A stretch of DNA of 64,000 bases, taken from NCBI RefSeq assembly GCF_004571025.1, contig NZ_SPQT01000010.1, forward strand, positions 1 through 64,000, read 5' to 3'. This document shows, in pieces, positions 18,409 through 26,330 of the stretch; within the stretch, counting starts at the first letter, position 1, and each line of letters begins with the position of its first letter. The stretch comes from Bradyrhizobium niftali (GTDB lineage: Bacteria; Pseudomonadota; Alphaproteobacteria; Rhizobiales; Xanthobacteraceae). The notes under the pieces were generated by a model that was not told the origin of the DNA, ran no database searches, and was given only the letters and a program-made list of their open reading frames with translations. The position numbers and the translations under genes were made by a program.

Positions 18409-19590
18409 ATGTCCGAGATGCCCCGCACCGAAACCTTTCAGCAAGCAACTGAAATCACTCAGGATTATTCCAAGGCGCCGCCGCGTGTGCCGGTCCGCAA
18501 CAAACTCCGGCGGGCGGCCTTGGCGCTCGCGCTCCTCGCGGGCACGGCAGCGATCGCCTATTACGGCCACGACTACTGGACCACCGGCCGTTATCTCGAG
18601 ACGACCGACGACGCCTACGTGAAGGCGGACTCCACGATCGTCGCGCCGAAGGTTTCCGGCTACATCGCGACGGTCCTGGTCGGCGACAATGAAAAGGTCA
18701 AAGCCGGCCAGGTGCTGGCCAGGATCGACGATCGCGACTTCAAGGCGGCGCTCGATCAGGCCCGCGCCGATGTCGCCGCCGCGGAGGCTTCCGTGCGCAA
18801 CCTCGATGCCCAGCTCGAACTGCAACAGCCGATCATCGAGCAGAGCACGGCCGATGTCACGGCTGCGGACGCCAACCTGAAATTCGCCCAGGAGGAGCGC
18901 GCCCGCTACGACGATCTCATGAAGTCGGGTTCCGGCACGATCCAGCGCGCACAGCAGACCGATGCGGCGCTGCGCGCCAGCGGCGCGCAATTGCAGCACG
19001 CGAAATCGGGCCTTCTGGCCGCACAGCGCAAGGTCGACGTGCTCACCACGCAGCGCGCCCAGGCCACGGCCCAGCTCGCACGCGCTCGCGCCGTTGCGGA
19101 CCAGGCGCGGCTGAACCTGTCCTATACCGAGATCACCGCGCCGGTGGACGGCACGGTCGGCGCCCGTAGCCTGCGCGTCGGCCAGTTCGTGCAGGCCGGC
19201 ACGCAATTGATGGCGGTGGTGCCCCTCGATGCGGTCTATGTGGTCGCCAACTTCAAGGAGACGCAGCTCACCCATGTCCGTCCCGGCCAGCCGGTCGAGC
19301 TACGCGTCGACAGCTTCCGCGGCCAGACCCTGCGCGGTCATGTCGACAGCCTGTCGCCGGCCAGCGGGCTCGAATTCGCGCTGCTGCCGCCCGACAACGC
19401 CACCGGCAATTTCACCAAGATCGTGCAGCGCGTCCCGGTGAAGATCGTGCTCGACGATCACAGCCTGACCGGCCTGTTGCGGCCGGGCATGTCCGCGGTG
19501 CCAACGGTAGACACCAAGCAGGCGGTGCTGGCCGAACGCGAGACGGCCAGGCGCATCGCCGACAACACCTCTCGCCCGAACGGCGGCTGA
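18409..19590 (+). CDS. EmrA/HlyD-type membrane fusion protein
   Basis: A 393-residue periplasmic adaptor of a tripartite efflux pump: cytoplasmic N-terminus, one membrane segment at about 35-52, a biotinyl-lipoyl-like domain (TTDDAYVKADST ... VSGYIATVLVGDNEKVKAGQ), an alanine-rich coiled coil at about 115-230, and a C-terminal beta-barrel (GARSLRVGQFVQAGTQLMAVVP). It pairs with the 14-helix transporter encoded 119 bases downstream; the outer-membrane channel is not encoded here. Controlled probably by the divergent LysR regulator through the site at 18329-18360. Confidence 0.9.
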   Translation: MSEMPRTETFQQATEITQDYSKAPPRVPVRNKLRRAALALALLAGTAAIAYYGHDYWTTGRYLETTDDAYVKADSTIVAPKVSGYIATVLVGDNEKVKAGQVLARIDDRDFKAALDQARADVAAAEASVRNLDAQLELQQPIIEQSTADVTAADANLKFAQEERARYDDLMKSGSGTIQRAQQTDAALRASGAQLQHAKSGLLAAQRKVDVLTTQRAQATAQLARARAVADQARLNLSYTEITAPVDGTVGARSLRVGQFVQAGTQLMAVVPLDAVYVVANFKETQLTHVRPGQPVELRVDSFRGQTLRGHVDSLSPASGLEFALLPPDNATGNFTKIVQRVPVKIVLDDHSLTGLLRPGMSAVPTVDTKQAVLAERETARRIADNTSRPNGG

Positions 19591-19628
19591 CCTCGAGGGG
19601 GCATGCGGCAGGATTGTCAAACCCTGCC

Positions 19629-19660
19629 GGATGATCCTTCCCAAACTCCGCCGATTATCG
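19629..19660 (+). promoter_or_regulatory. second candidate LysR operator, before the emrB-like gene
   Basis: GGATGATCCTTCC and CCGCCGATTATCG bound a 32-base element with half-sites 16 bases apart, matching the element at 18329-18360 at 26 of 32 positions. It ends 49 bases before the transporter start codon. The transporter gene therefore seems to have its own regulated promoter inside the operon. Confidence 0.6.
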
Positions 19661-19709
19661 AAACCATCCACCTAATGCATCCTGTCTCCGTAACCGAGAC
19701 GAGGCTTCC

Positions 19710-21329
19710 ATGAGCACGCTCCAACCGGCCGTTAATGCCGCTTCCGCCGCCACCCTCCCCGCGCCTGCCGCGGCCCCCACGACTCCAGCCGTGTCGGCCA
19801 AGACCTGGATCGCAGTGATCGGCGCGACGCTCGGCGCCTTCATGGCGGTGCTGAACATCCAGATCGTCAACGCCTCGCTCGCCGATATCCAGGGCGCGAT
19901 CGGCGCCGGAATCGACGACGGCGGCTGGATCTCGACGTCCTATCTGATCGCAGAGATCGTGGTGATCCCGCTGTCGGGCTGGCTCGCCCAGGTGTTCTCG
20001 ATCCGCATCTATCTCCTCACCAACGCGATCCTGTTCCTGGCTCTGTCGGCAGCGTGCGCGCTGGCGCAGGACCTGCCGCAGATGATCGTGCTGCGCGCCG
20101 TGCAGGGTTTTACCGGCGGTGTGCTGATCCCGATGGCGTTCACCCTGATCATCACGCTGCTGCCGCGCGGCAAGCAACCGGTCGGCCTTGCGCTGTTCGC
20201 GCTGTCGGCGACCTTCGCGCCCGCGATCGGCCCGACCATCGGCGGCTATCTCACCGAGAATTTCGGCTGGCAGTACATCTTCTATGTCAACCTCGTGCCG
20301 GGCGCGATCATGGTCGGCATGCTCTGGTACGCGCTCGAGGCCAAGCCGATGCAGCTCGCGCTGCTGCGCGAAGGCGACTGGGCCGGCATCATCACCATGG
20401 CGATCGGCCTGTCGGCGCTTCAGACCGTGCTGGAAGAAGGCAACAAGGACGACTGGCTCGGCTCGCCCTTCATCGTGAAATTGTCCGTCATCGCGGCCGT
20501 CGCGCTAGCTGCCTTCCTGATCATCGAGCTCACCGTGAAGAAGCCGCTTCTGAACCTGCGCCTGCTGGTGCGCCGCAATTTCGGCTTCGGCATGCTCGCG
20601 AACTTCCTGCTCGGCATCGCGCTGTACGGCTCGGTGTTCATCCTGCCGCAATATCTGGCGCGCATCCAGGGCTACAATGCGGAGCAGATCGGCATGGTGC
20701 TGGCATGGACCGGACTGCCGCAGCTCGTGTTGATTCCGCTGGTGCCGCGCCTGATGCAGCGCTTCGACGCGCGGATCATCATCGGCGTCGGCTTCGTCCT
20801 GTTCGCGGCCTCGAACTTCATGAACATCGATATGACCAACGATTATGCCGCCGACCAGCTGCTGTGGCCCAATGTCGTCCGTGCGATCGGCCAGGCGCTC
20901 GTGATGGCCCCGTTGTCTGCTGTGGCGACCGCCGGCATCGAAGCGGAGAATGCGGGCTCGGCCTCAGGCCTGTTCAACATGATGCGTAATCTCGGCGGCG
21001 CCGTCGGCATCGCGCTGCTCCAGACCTTGCTGACCAAGCGCGAGCAATATCACTCCAACGTGCTGATGCAGTCGGTTTCGGTGTTCGAGCAGGCGACGCG
21101 GACGCGGCTGGAGCAGCTCACGCAGTATTTCATCAATCACGGCGTGCTCGACCGCGCCGACGCCGCGCATCGCGCCTATGTCGCGATCGGCCATACCGTG
21201 CAGAAGCAGGCTTACATCTTCGCCTTCAGCGACACCTTCTATCTGCTCGGCATGGCACTGATCGTGGCCCTGATCGCCGTATTCTTCCTGAAGAAACCCG
21301 GCCAGACCTCGGCCGGGGGAGCCCACTGA
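19710..21329 (+). CDS. EmrB/DHA2-type MFS drug transporter
   Basis: A 539-residue proton-driven exporter of the 14-helix DHA2 family. An alanine/proline-rich N-terminus is followed by helix 1 (TWIAVIGATLGAFMAVLNIQIVN, whose end matches the DHA2 signature), a motif A-like loop (GWLAQVFSIRIYLL), and motif C-like glycine/proline residues in ATFAPAIGPTIGGYL. It forms a pump with the preceding EmrA-like adaptor. The start is ATG 19710. The next gene, an AhpD-like protein, follows by 28 bases and is likely cotranscribed. Confidence 0.92.
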   Translation: MSTLQPAVNAASAATLPAPAAAPTTPAVSAKTWIAVIGATLGAFMAVLNIQIVNASLADIQGAIGAGIDDGGWISTSYLIAEIVVIPLSGWLAQVFSIRIYLLTNAILFLALSAACALAQDLPQMIVLRAVQGFTGGVLIPMAFTLIITLLPRGKQPVGLALFALSATFAPAIGPTIGGYLTENFGWQYIFYVNLVPGAIMVGMLWYALEAKPMQLALLREGDWAGIITMAIGLSALQTVLEEGNKDDWLGSPFIVKLSVIAAVALAAFLIIELTVKKPLLNLRLLVRRNFGFGMLANFLLGIALYGSVFILPQYLARIQGYNAEQIGMVLAWTGLPQLVLIPLVPRLMQRFDARIIIGVGFVLFAASNFMNIDMTNDYAADQLLWPNVVRAIGQALVMAPLSAVATAGIEAENAGSASGLFNMMRNLGGAVGIALLQTLLTKREQYHSNVLMQSVSVFEQATRTRLEQLTQYFINHGVLDRADAAHRAYVAIGHTVQKQAYIFAFSDTFYLLGMALIVALIAVFFLKKPGQTSAGGAH

Positions 21330-21357
21330 CGTCAACCCCAGCAAAAGGAGAACGACC

Positions 21358-21819
21358 ATGAAACCCCGCATGAATTTCTACCAGGCCGCCCCCGACACGA
21401 TGAAAGCGCTGATGGCGCTGGAGGAGCAGATCCAGTCCACGGGACTCGAGAAATCGCTGATCGAGCTCGTCAAGATTCGGGCGTCGCAGATCAACGGCTG
21501 CGCCTTTTGCATCAACATGCACACCGAGGACGCCCGCAAACGCGGCGAGACCGAACAGCGGATCTATCTGCTCAACGCCTGGCGCGAATCCCCGCTCTAC
21601 ACCGACCGCGAGCGCGCCGCGCTGGCCTGGACCGAGTCGGTCACGCTGATCTCCGAGACGCATGCGCCCGACGATGTCTACGAGCAGGTCCGCGCGCAAT
21701 TCTCCGAAGCGGAGACGGTGAATCTGACGATGCTGATCGGGGCCATCAATGCCTGGAACAGAATCGCGATCGCGTTCCGGGCGGTGCATCCGGTGAAGGT
21801 GAAGGCGTCGGTCGCGTGA
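21358..21819 (+). CDS. carboxymuconolactone decarboxylase family protein (AhpD-like)
   Basis: A 153-residue AhpD/CMD-family protein. The active motif C-x-x-C-x-x-x-H is intact (Cys48, Cys51, His55 in GCAFCINMH), which in this family supports thiol-dependent peroxidase activity or reduction of a partner. The ATG at 21358 has AAGGAG upstream. It is the third gene after the EmrAB-like pump, 28 bases behind it, so it probably adds detoxification of oxidised or electrophilic compounds to export. True carboxymuconolactone decarboxylase activity is unlikely, because no protocatechuate-pathway genes are near. Confidence 0.88.
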   Translation: MKPRMNFYQAAPDTMKALMALEEQIQSTGLEKSLIELVKIRASQINGCAFCINMHTEDARKRGETEQRIYLLNAWRESPLYTDRERAALAWTESVTLISETHAPDDVYEQVRAQFSEAETVNLTMLIGAINAWNRIAIAFRAVHPVKVKASVA

Positions 21820-21847
21820 GGGGCTGACGTTCGCGCGCTTAATTCCG

Positions 21848-21952
21848 CTGTCATGCCCCGCAAAAGCGGGGCATCCAGTACGCCGCGGCCTCTCGATTCA
21901 AGCACTCCTGTCGCGGAGTACTGGATCGCCCGGTCAAGCCGGGCGATGACAG
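21848..21952. repeat. intergenic inverted repeat, family B
   Basis: A 105-base element between convergent genes with outer arms CTGTCATGCCC and GGGCGATGACAG. Inner hairpins are GCCCCGC-AAAA-GCGGGGC, a larger middle stem (ATCCAGTAC ... GTACTGGAT), and GCCCGG-TCAAG-CCGGGC. The segment GGCATCCAGTACGCCGCGGC is identical in the second copy at 29367-29485. It could act as a terminator for both flanking genes. Confidence 0.8.
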
Positions 21953-21965
21953 TGGAGGGTGTGGC

Positions 21966-22826
21966 CTAAACCGCCGTCGCCTTGGCGAATTCCACGTAGA
22001 TCTCACGCAGACGCGTCGCCATCGGGCCGGGCTTGCCCTCGCCGATTGTCTTGCCATCGACTGCGACCACCGGCTGCACGAACGACGAGGCCGAGGTGAT
22101 GAAAGCTTCCTTGGCGGCGAGCGCCTCGGCGACCGTGAAGGACCGCTCCTCGACGCGGAGCTGACGTTCTTCCGCGAGCGCGATGACGGCCTTGCGGGTA
22201 CAGCCCGGCAAGATCGCGTTGGAGTTCTTGCGGGTGACGATAACGTCGTCCTTGGTGAGGATGAACGCTGATGATGACCCGCCCTCGGTGACGTATCCAT
22301 CCTGCAGCATCCAGGCTTCGCCTGCGCCGGCTTCCGCCGCGGCCTGCTTCGCCAGCACCTGCGCCAGCAGCGCCACGCTCTTGATGTCACGCCGCTCCCA
22401 GCGGATGTCGGGCACCGTGATCACGTTGATGCCGGTCTTTGCCACCGCGGCGTTGATGATGTCCTTTTCCGAGGTGAACATCACCAGGCTCGACTTGACC
22501 TCAGCCTTGGGGAACGGGAAGTCGCGGCCCTTGTCGGCGCCGCGCGTGACCTGGAGATAGACGAGGCCGCTCTCGAGCTTGTTGCGCGCGATCAACTCCT
22601 TCTGGAGCTCGGTGATGCGCTCGACCGTCTCCGGCAGCCTCAAGCTGATCTCGCCGACGGAACGCTCCAGCCGCGCCAGGTGCGAGGCGTTGTCGACCAG
22701 CTTGCCGTCCAGCACGGCCGAGACCTCGTAGATGCCGTCGGCGAACAGGAAGCCGCGGTCGAGAACCGAGATCTTGGCTTCCGAGAGCGGGACGAATGAG
22801 CCGTTGACGTAGGCAATCGAGTCCAA
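21966..22826 (-). CDS. D-amino-acid transaminase (class IV PLP)
   Basis: A 286-residue fold-type IV PLP aminotransferase of the D-alanine transaminase/branched-chain group. The PLP lysine is Lys149 in RRDIKSVALLAQ, the cofactor-supporting VTEGGSSSAF segment holds Glu181, and FLFADGIYEV near residue 27-36 is the D-amino acid transaminase hallmark. It converts D-amino acids and 2-oxoacids, for example for D-glutamate or D-alanine supply. Translation starts at TTG 22826, with AGGAGA six bases upstream. It lies downstream of the glutamate-type ABC operon on the same strand, separated by a repeat, so cotranscription is uncertain. Confidence 0.87.
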   Translation of the reverse strand: MDSIAYVNGSFVPLSEAKISVLDRGFLFADGIYEVSAVLDGKLVDNASHLARLERSVGEISLRLPETVERITELQKELIARNKLESGLVYLQVTRGADKGRDFPFPKAEVKSSLVMFTSEKDIINAAVAKTGINVITVPDIRWERRDIKSVALLAQVLAKQAAAEAGAGEAWMLQDGYVTEGGSSSAFILTKDDVIVTRKNSNAILPGCTRKAVIALAEERQLRVEERSFTVAEALAAKEAFITSASSFVQPVVAVDGKTIGEGKPGPMATRLREIYVEFAKATAV

Positions 22827-22902
22827 GGCAGGTCTCCTGGCGGGAAAAGGGGATTTAGCTGTCCGTATACGGGATTTGGTGAGCCCGATAAACCCTACTC
22901 TT

Positions 22903-23000
22903 CGTCATCCCGGGGCGCGCGTAGCGCGAGCCCGGGATCCATACTCCCGATGGTGGTTATGGATTCCGGGCTCGCGACTGCGTCGCGCCCCGGAATGACG
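22903..23000. repeat. intergenic inverted repeat, family C
   Basis: A 98-base imperfect palindrome with outer arms CGTCATCCCGGGGCGCG and CGCGCCCCGGAATGACG, located just after the ABC ATPase gene and before the transaminase gene. Related copies with the same CCCGGAATGACG-type end occur at 32357-32393 and 36643-36745. It may terminate transcription from the ABC operon. Confidence 0.75.
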
Positions 23001-23008
23001 CCAGAAAG

Positions 23009-23740
23009 TTAATGCGACAGAATCTTCGACAAGAACTTCTGCGCGCGGTCGCTGCGCGGCTTGCCGAAGAAATCCTCCTTCGCCGCGTCCTCGACGATCT
23101 CGCCGCGATCCATGAAGATCACGCGATTGGCGACCTTGCGGGCAAAGCCCATCTCGTGGGTGACGACCATCATGGTCATGCCCTCATGGGCGAGGTCGAC
23201 CATGACGTCGAGCACCTCGCTCACCATCTCGGGGTCAAGCGCCGAGGTCGGTTCGTCGAACAGCATGACAATGGGGTCCATGGCGAGCGCGCGCGCGATC
23301 GCCACGCGCTGCTGCTGGCCACCGGAGAGCTGCGCCGGAAACTTCTGCGCCTGCTCCTTGAGGCCGACGCGATCCAGCAACTGCATGCCCTTCGCCACCG
23401 CCTTGTCAGACGACCGGCCCAGCACCTTCTGCTGGGCGAGGCAGAGATTGTCGATGATCTTGAGATGCGGAAACAGCTCGAAATGCTGGAACACCATGCC
23501 GACGCGCGAGCGCAGCTTCGGCAAATCGGTCTTGGGGTCGTTGACCTTGGTGCCGTCGACACTGATGTCGCCCTCCTGGAACGGCTCCAGCGCATTGACG
23601 CATTTGATCAGCGTCGACTTGCCCGAACCCGAGGGACCGCAGACCACGACGACCTCACCCTTGGTGACGCTGGTGGTGCAGTCGGTCAGCACCTGGAAGG
23701 TCGGGCTGTACCATTTGTTGACGTGGCTGATTTCGATCAT
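23009..23740 (-). CDS. gltL: glutamate/aspartate-type ABC transporter ATPase
   Basis: A 243-residue polar-amino-acid importer ATPase. Walker A is GPSGSGKST, the signature is LSGGQQQRVAIARA, Walker B is IVMLFDEPTSALD, and the switch histidine is in VVTHE. It energises uptake through the two permeases encoded just upstream (gltJK-like). ATG 23740 (MIEISHVNKWY) matches the usual family start; GTG 23749 is an alternative. The gene starts 12 bases after the preceding permease stop. The gltL symbol rests on operon structure and family resemblance; the true substrate may be another acidic or polar amino acid. Confidence 0.9.
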   Translation of the reverse strand: MIEISHVNKWYSPTFQVLTDCTTSVTKGEVVVVCGPSGSGKSTLIKCVNALEPFQEGDISVDGTKVNDPKTDLPKLRSRVGMVFQHFELFPHLKIIDNLCLAQQKVLGRSSDKAVAKGMQLLDRVGLKEQAQKFPAQLSGGQQQRVAIARALAMDPIVMLFDEPTSALDPEMVSEVLDVMVDLAHEGMTMMVVTHEMGFARKVANRVIFMDRGEIVEDAAKEDFFGKPRSDRAQKFLSKILSH

Positions 23741-23752
23741 GACCGACACGCT

Positions 23753-24445
23753 CTATCGAATGATGGCGATGCGTGCCTGGAGGCGACGAACGCCGAAGGA
23801 CGCAACACAGGAAATGGTGAAGTAGACGACGGCGGCAAACAGGTACATCTCGACCAGGCGGCCGTCGCGCTGCGCGACCTTGCTCGCCGCGCCCAGAAAG
23901 TCCGGGATCGAGAGCACGTAGACCAGCGAGGTGTCCTGGAACAGCACGATGGTCTGCGTCAGCAGCACCGGCAGCATGTTGCGGAACGCCTGCGGCAGCA
24001 CGACGTAGCGCATGGTCTGGGCGTAGGTCAGGCCGAGCGCGTTGGCGGCGGCCGGCTGGCCGCGCGAGATCGACTGGATGCCGGCGCGCATGATCTCGGA
24101 GAAGTACGCCGCCTCGAACATGATGAAGGTGATGAGCGAGGAGGCGAACGCACCGACACTGATCGGCCGCGACGCGCCGGTCACCCACTGCCCGATATAG
24201 GGCACCAGGAAGTAGAACCAGAAGATGACCAGCACCAGCGGCAGCGAGCGCATGAAGTCGACATAGATGCCGGCGATGCGGCCGAGCACCTTGAAGCCGG
24301 ACAGTCGCATCAGTGCGATCGCGGTGCCGAAGATCAGGCCGCCGAGGCCGGCCAGCGTCGTCAGGGTCACCGTGAACGTCATGCCCTCGAAGAACAGATA
24401 GGGCAGCGCGCGGCGGATGACGTCGAAATCGAGATTACCGAACAT
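23753..24445 (-). CDS. gltK: polar amino acid ABC transporter permease (GltK-like)
   Basis: A 230-residue His/Glu/Gln/Arg-type inner-membrane permease with about five transmembrane helices. The EAA loop that contacts the ATPase is visible in GQPAAANALGLTYAQTMRYVVLPQAFRNMLP. It forms a heterodimer with the permease encoded immediately upstream, whose stop codon is four bases before this start. The complete order on this strand is binding protein, permease, permease, ATPase. Confidence 0.9.
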   Translation of the reverse strand: MFGNLDFDVIRRALPYLFFEGMTFTVTLTTLAGLGGLIFGTAIALMRLSGFKVLGRIAGIYVDFMRSLPLVLVIFWFYFLVPYIGQWVTGASRPISVGAFASSLITFIMFEAAYFSEIMRAGIQSISRGQPAAANALGLTYAQTMRYVVLPQAFRNMLPVLLTQTIVLFQDTSLVYVLSIPDFLGAASKVAQRDGRLVEMYLFAAVVYFTISCVASFGVRRLQARIAIIR

Positions 24446-24449
24446 GGCG

Positions 24450-25181
24450 CTATTTCCCCGTAATGTAGCCGGGGATCGCGACGTAGCGCTCGAGGAAGCG
24501 CATCGCGGTCACGACGACGGCGTTGACAAGGAGATAGAGCAGGGTCGCTGCGGTGAAGGCCTCGAACACCTGGAACGAGAATTCCTGCATCGAGCGCGCC
24601 TGTCCGGTCAGCTCGAGCAGGCCGATGGTGATGGCGACCGCCGTGTTCTTGATGGTGTTGAGGAACTCGGAGGTCAGCGGCGGCAGGATGATGCGGAACG
24701 CCATCGGCAGCAGCACATAGCGATAGCCCTGCACGGTGGTCAGGCCGAGCGCAGTTGCGGCCATCTTCTGCCCGCGCGGCAACGAGCCGATGCCGGCCTG
24801 CAATTGCACGGCGACACGCGCCGACATGAAGAGGCCGACACCGATCGCAGCGGTCCAGAACGGTGCGTTCGGCAGTTGCTTCAGCCAGGTGCCGGCCGCC
24901 TTCGGCAACAATTCCGGCAGCACGAAGTACCACAGGAACAGCTGCACCAGCAGCGGCATGTTGCGGAAGAACTCGACCCAGCAGAAGCCGAACCAGTAGG
25001 CCGCCCTGGAGGGCAGCGTGCGCATGACGCCGATCAGCGAGCCGAAGACCAGCGCGATGATCCAGGCAAGAACCGCCGTCTTCAGGGTCAGCGCCAGCCC
25101 CGACAGCAGCATGTCGAGATAGGTGCCGGTCCCCATCGGGTTCGGCTCGAAGAAGATTCCCCAGTTCCAGTGGTAGTTCAC
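24450..25181 (-). CDS. gltJ: polar amino acid ABC transporter permease (GltJ-like)
   Basis: A 243-residue permease subunit partnering the following GltK-like protein. The EAA loop GQKMAATALGLTTVQGYRYVLLPMAFRIILP is clear, as are the hydrophobic helices. I choose GTG 25181 (VNYHWNWGIFF), which has GGGGGA just upstream; an in-frame TTG at 25205 would add eight charged residues and has no ribosome binding site. The binding-protein gene lies upstream behind a strong hairpin at 25272-25295, which may lower permease expression relative to the binding protein. Confidence 0.88.
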   Translation of the reverse strand: MNYHWNWGIFFEPNPMGTGTYLDMLLSGLALTLKTAVLAWIIALVFGSLIGVMRTLPSRAAYWFGFCWVEFFRNMPLLVQLFLWYFVLPELLPKAAGTWLKQLPNAPFWTAAIGVGLFMSARVAVQLQAGIGSLPRGQKMAATALGLTTVQGYRYVLLPMAFRIILPPLTSEFLNTIKNTAVAITIGLLELTGQARSMQEFSFQVFEAFTAATLLYLLVNAVVVTAMRFLERYVAIPGYITGK

Positions 25182-25271
25182 GTGTCCCCCGCGCGAACGC
25201 GCCAATCATAGATGTCGTAAACGTCTATGCAAATGTCCGGCCACTCCCTCCAGAATGGCCGGAATTTGCTT

Positions 25272-25295
25272 CCTCTCCCCGCAAGCGGGGAGAGG
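25272..25295 (-). terminator. strong hairpin between gltI and gltJ
   Basis: CCTCTCCCCGC and GCGGGGAGAGG form a perfect 11-base stem separated by AA, 12 bases after the binding-protein stop codon. No clear U-tract follows. In ABC operons such an intercistronic hairpin usually stabilises the upstream binding-protein mRNA and reduces readthrough into the permease genes. Confidence 0.6.
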
Positions 25296-25306
25296 CAAAC
25301 AGCAGC

Positions 25307-26218
25307 TTATTTGTAGTCGTCCGGGTTAGGCGAGTCCGTGGGCTTCGCGAACTCGTTCTTCAGCTCGGCCGAGATCGGCGAATTGAGGTTGAGGCCCTTC
25401 GGCGGAATCTTCTGGGTGAACCACTTCTCATAGATCTTCTGACCTTCGCCCGAGGTGTAGAGCGCGGCAGTCGCCGCATCGACCACCTTCTTGAACGGCG
25501 CGTCGTCCTTGCGCAGCATGATGCCGTAGGGCTCGGGCTTGGAGAAGGCGTCCTTGGAGATGACGTAGTCGTCCGGCGACTTCGAGCCGGCAACAAGGCT
25601 CGCGAGCAGGATGTCGTCCATCACGAAGGCGACCGCGCGATCAGTCTCGACCATCAGGAAGGACTCAGCATGGTCCTTGGCCGGGATGATGTTGGCGCCG
25701 AGTCCCTTCGCAACGTTGGCCTCGGTGAGCTGCTTGATATTGGTGGTGCCGGCGGTCGAGACCACCGTCTTGCCCTTGAGGTCGTCGATCGACTTCAGGC
25801 CGCTCGACTTCTTGAACACGTAGCGGCTGGCGGTCAGGAAGTGGGTGTTGGTGAAGGCGACCTGCTTCTGGCGCTCGGCATTGTTGGTGGTCGAGCCGCA
25901 TTCGAGGTCGATGGTGCCGTTGGCCATCAGCGGAATACGCGTCGCCGAAGTGACCGGGTTGAGCTTGACCTCGAGCTTGTCGAGCTTGAGCTCCTTCTTC
26001 ACGGCGTCGACGATCTTGTAGCAGATATCCATCGCGAACCCGATGGGCTTCTGGTTGTCGTCTAGATAGGAGAACGGGATCGAGGAGTCGCGGAAGCCCA
26101 GCGTGATGGCGCCGGTGTCCTTGATGTTCTTCAGCGTGCCGGTCAGCTCCTGGGCCCCGGCCTGGCTGACGGCAAAGGTCGCGGCAAGCGCGAGACCGAT
26201 GTGACGGAAATGCTTCAC
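25307..26218 (-). CDS. gltI: glutamate/aspartate ABC transporter substrate-binding protein
   Basis: A 303-residue periplasmic binding protein of family 3. The signal peptide is at about 1-22 (GLALAATFAVSQAGA), followed by the typical start of the mature protein LKNIKDTGAITLGFRDSSIPFSYLD, then VEVDL-like NGTIDLECGSTTNNAERQKQV, which is highly typical of GltI proteins. The translation start is GTG 26218, with AAAGGGGAAC upstream. It leads the gltIJKL-like operon and would capture glutamate, aspartate or a related amino acid. Confidence 0.92.
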   Translation of the reverse strand: MKHFRHIGLALAATFAVSQAGAQELTGTLKNIKDTGAITLGFRDSSIPFSYLDDNQKPIGFAMDICYKIVDAVKKELKLDKLEVKLNPVTSATRIPLMANGTIDLECGSTTNNAERQKQVAFTNTHFLTASRYVFKKSSGLKSIDDLKGKTVVSTAGTTNIKQLTEANVAKGLGANIIPAKDHAESFLMVETDRAVAFVMDDILLASLVAGSKSPDDYVISKDAFSKPEPYGIMLRKDDAPFKKVVDAATAALYTSGEGQKIYEKWFTQKIPPKGLNLNSPISAELKNEFAKPTDSPNPDDYK

Positions 26219-26330
26219 TTTTTTGTTCCCCTTTCAGGATGATGGGCCGGATGCAAGCACAAATCGGCCCGGATTAGAATGTGACTTTCGGCTGGCTTGC
26301 GGCTCAGGTTAATGGCTAAGGGTCAGTGGC

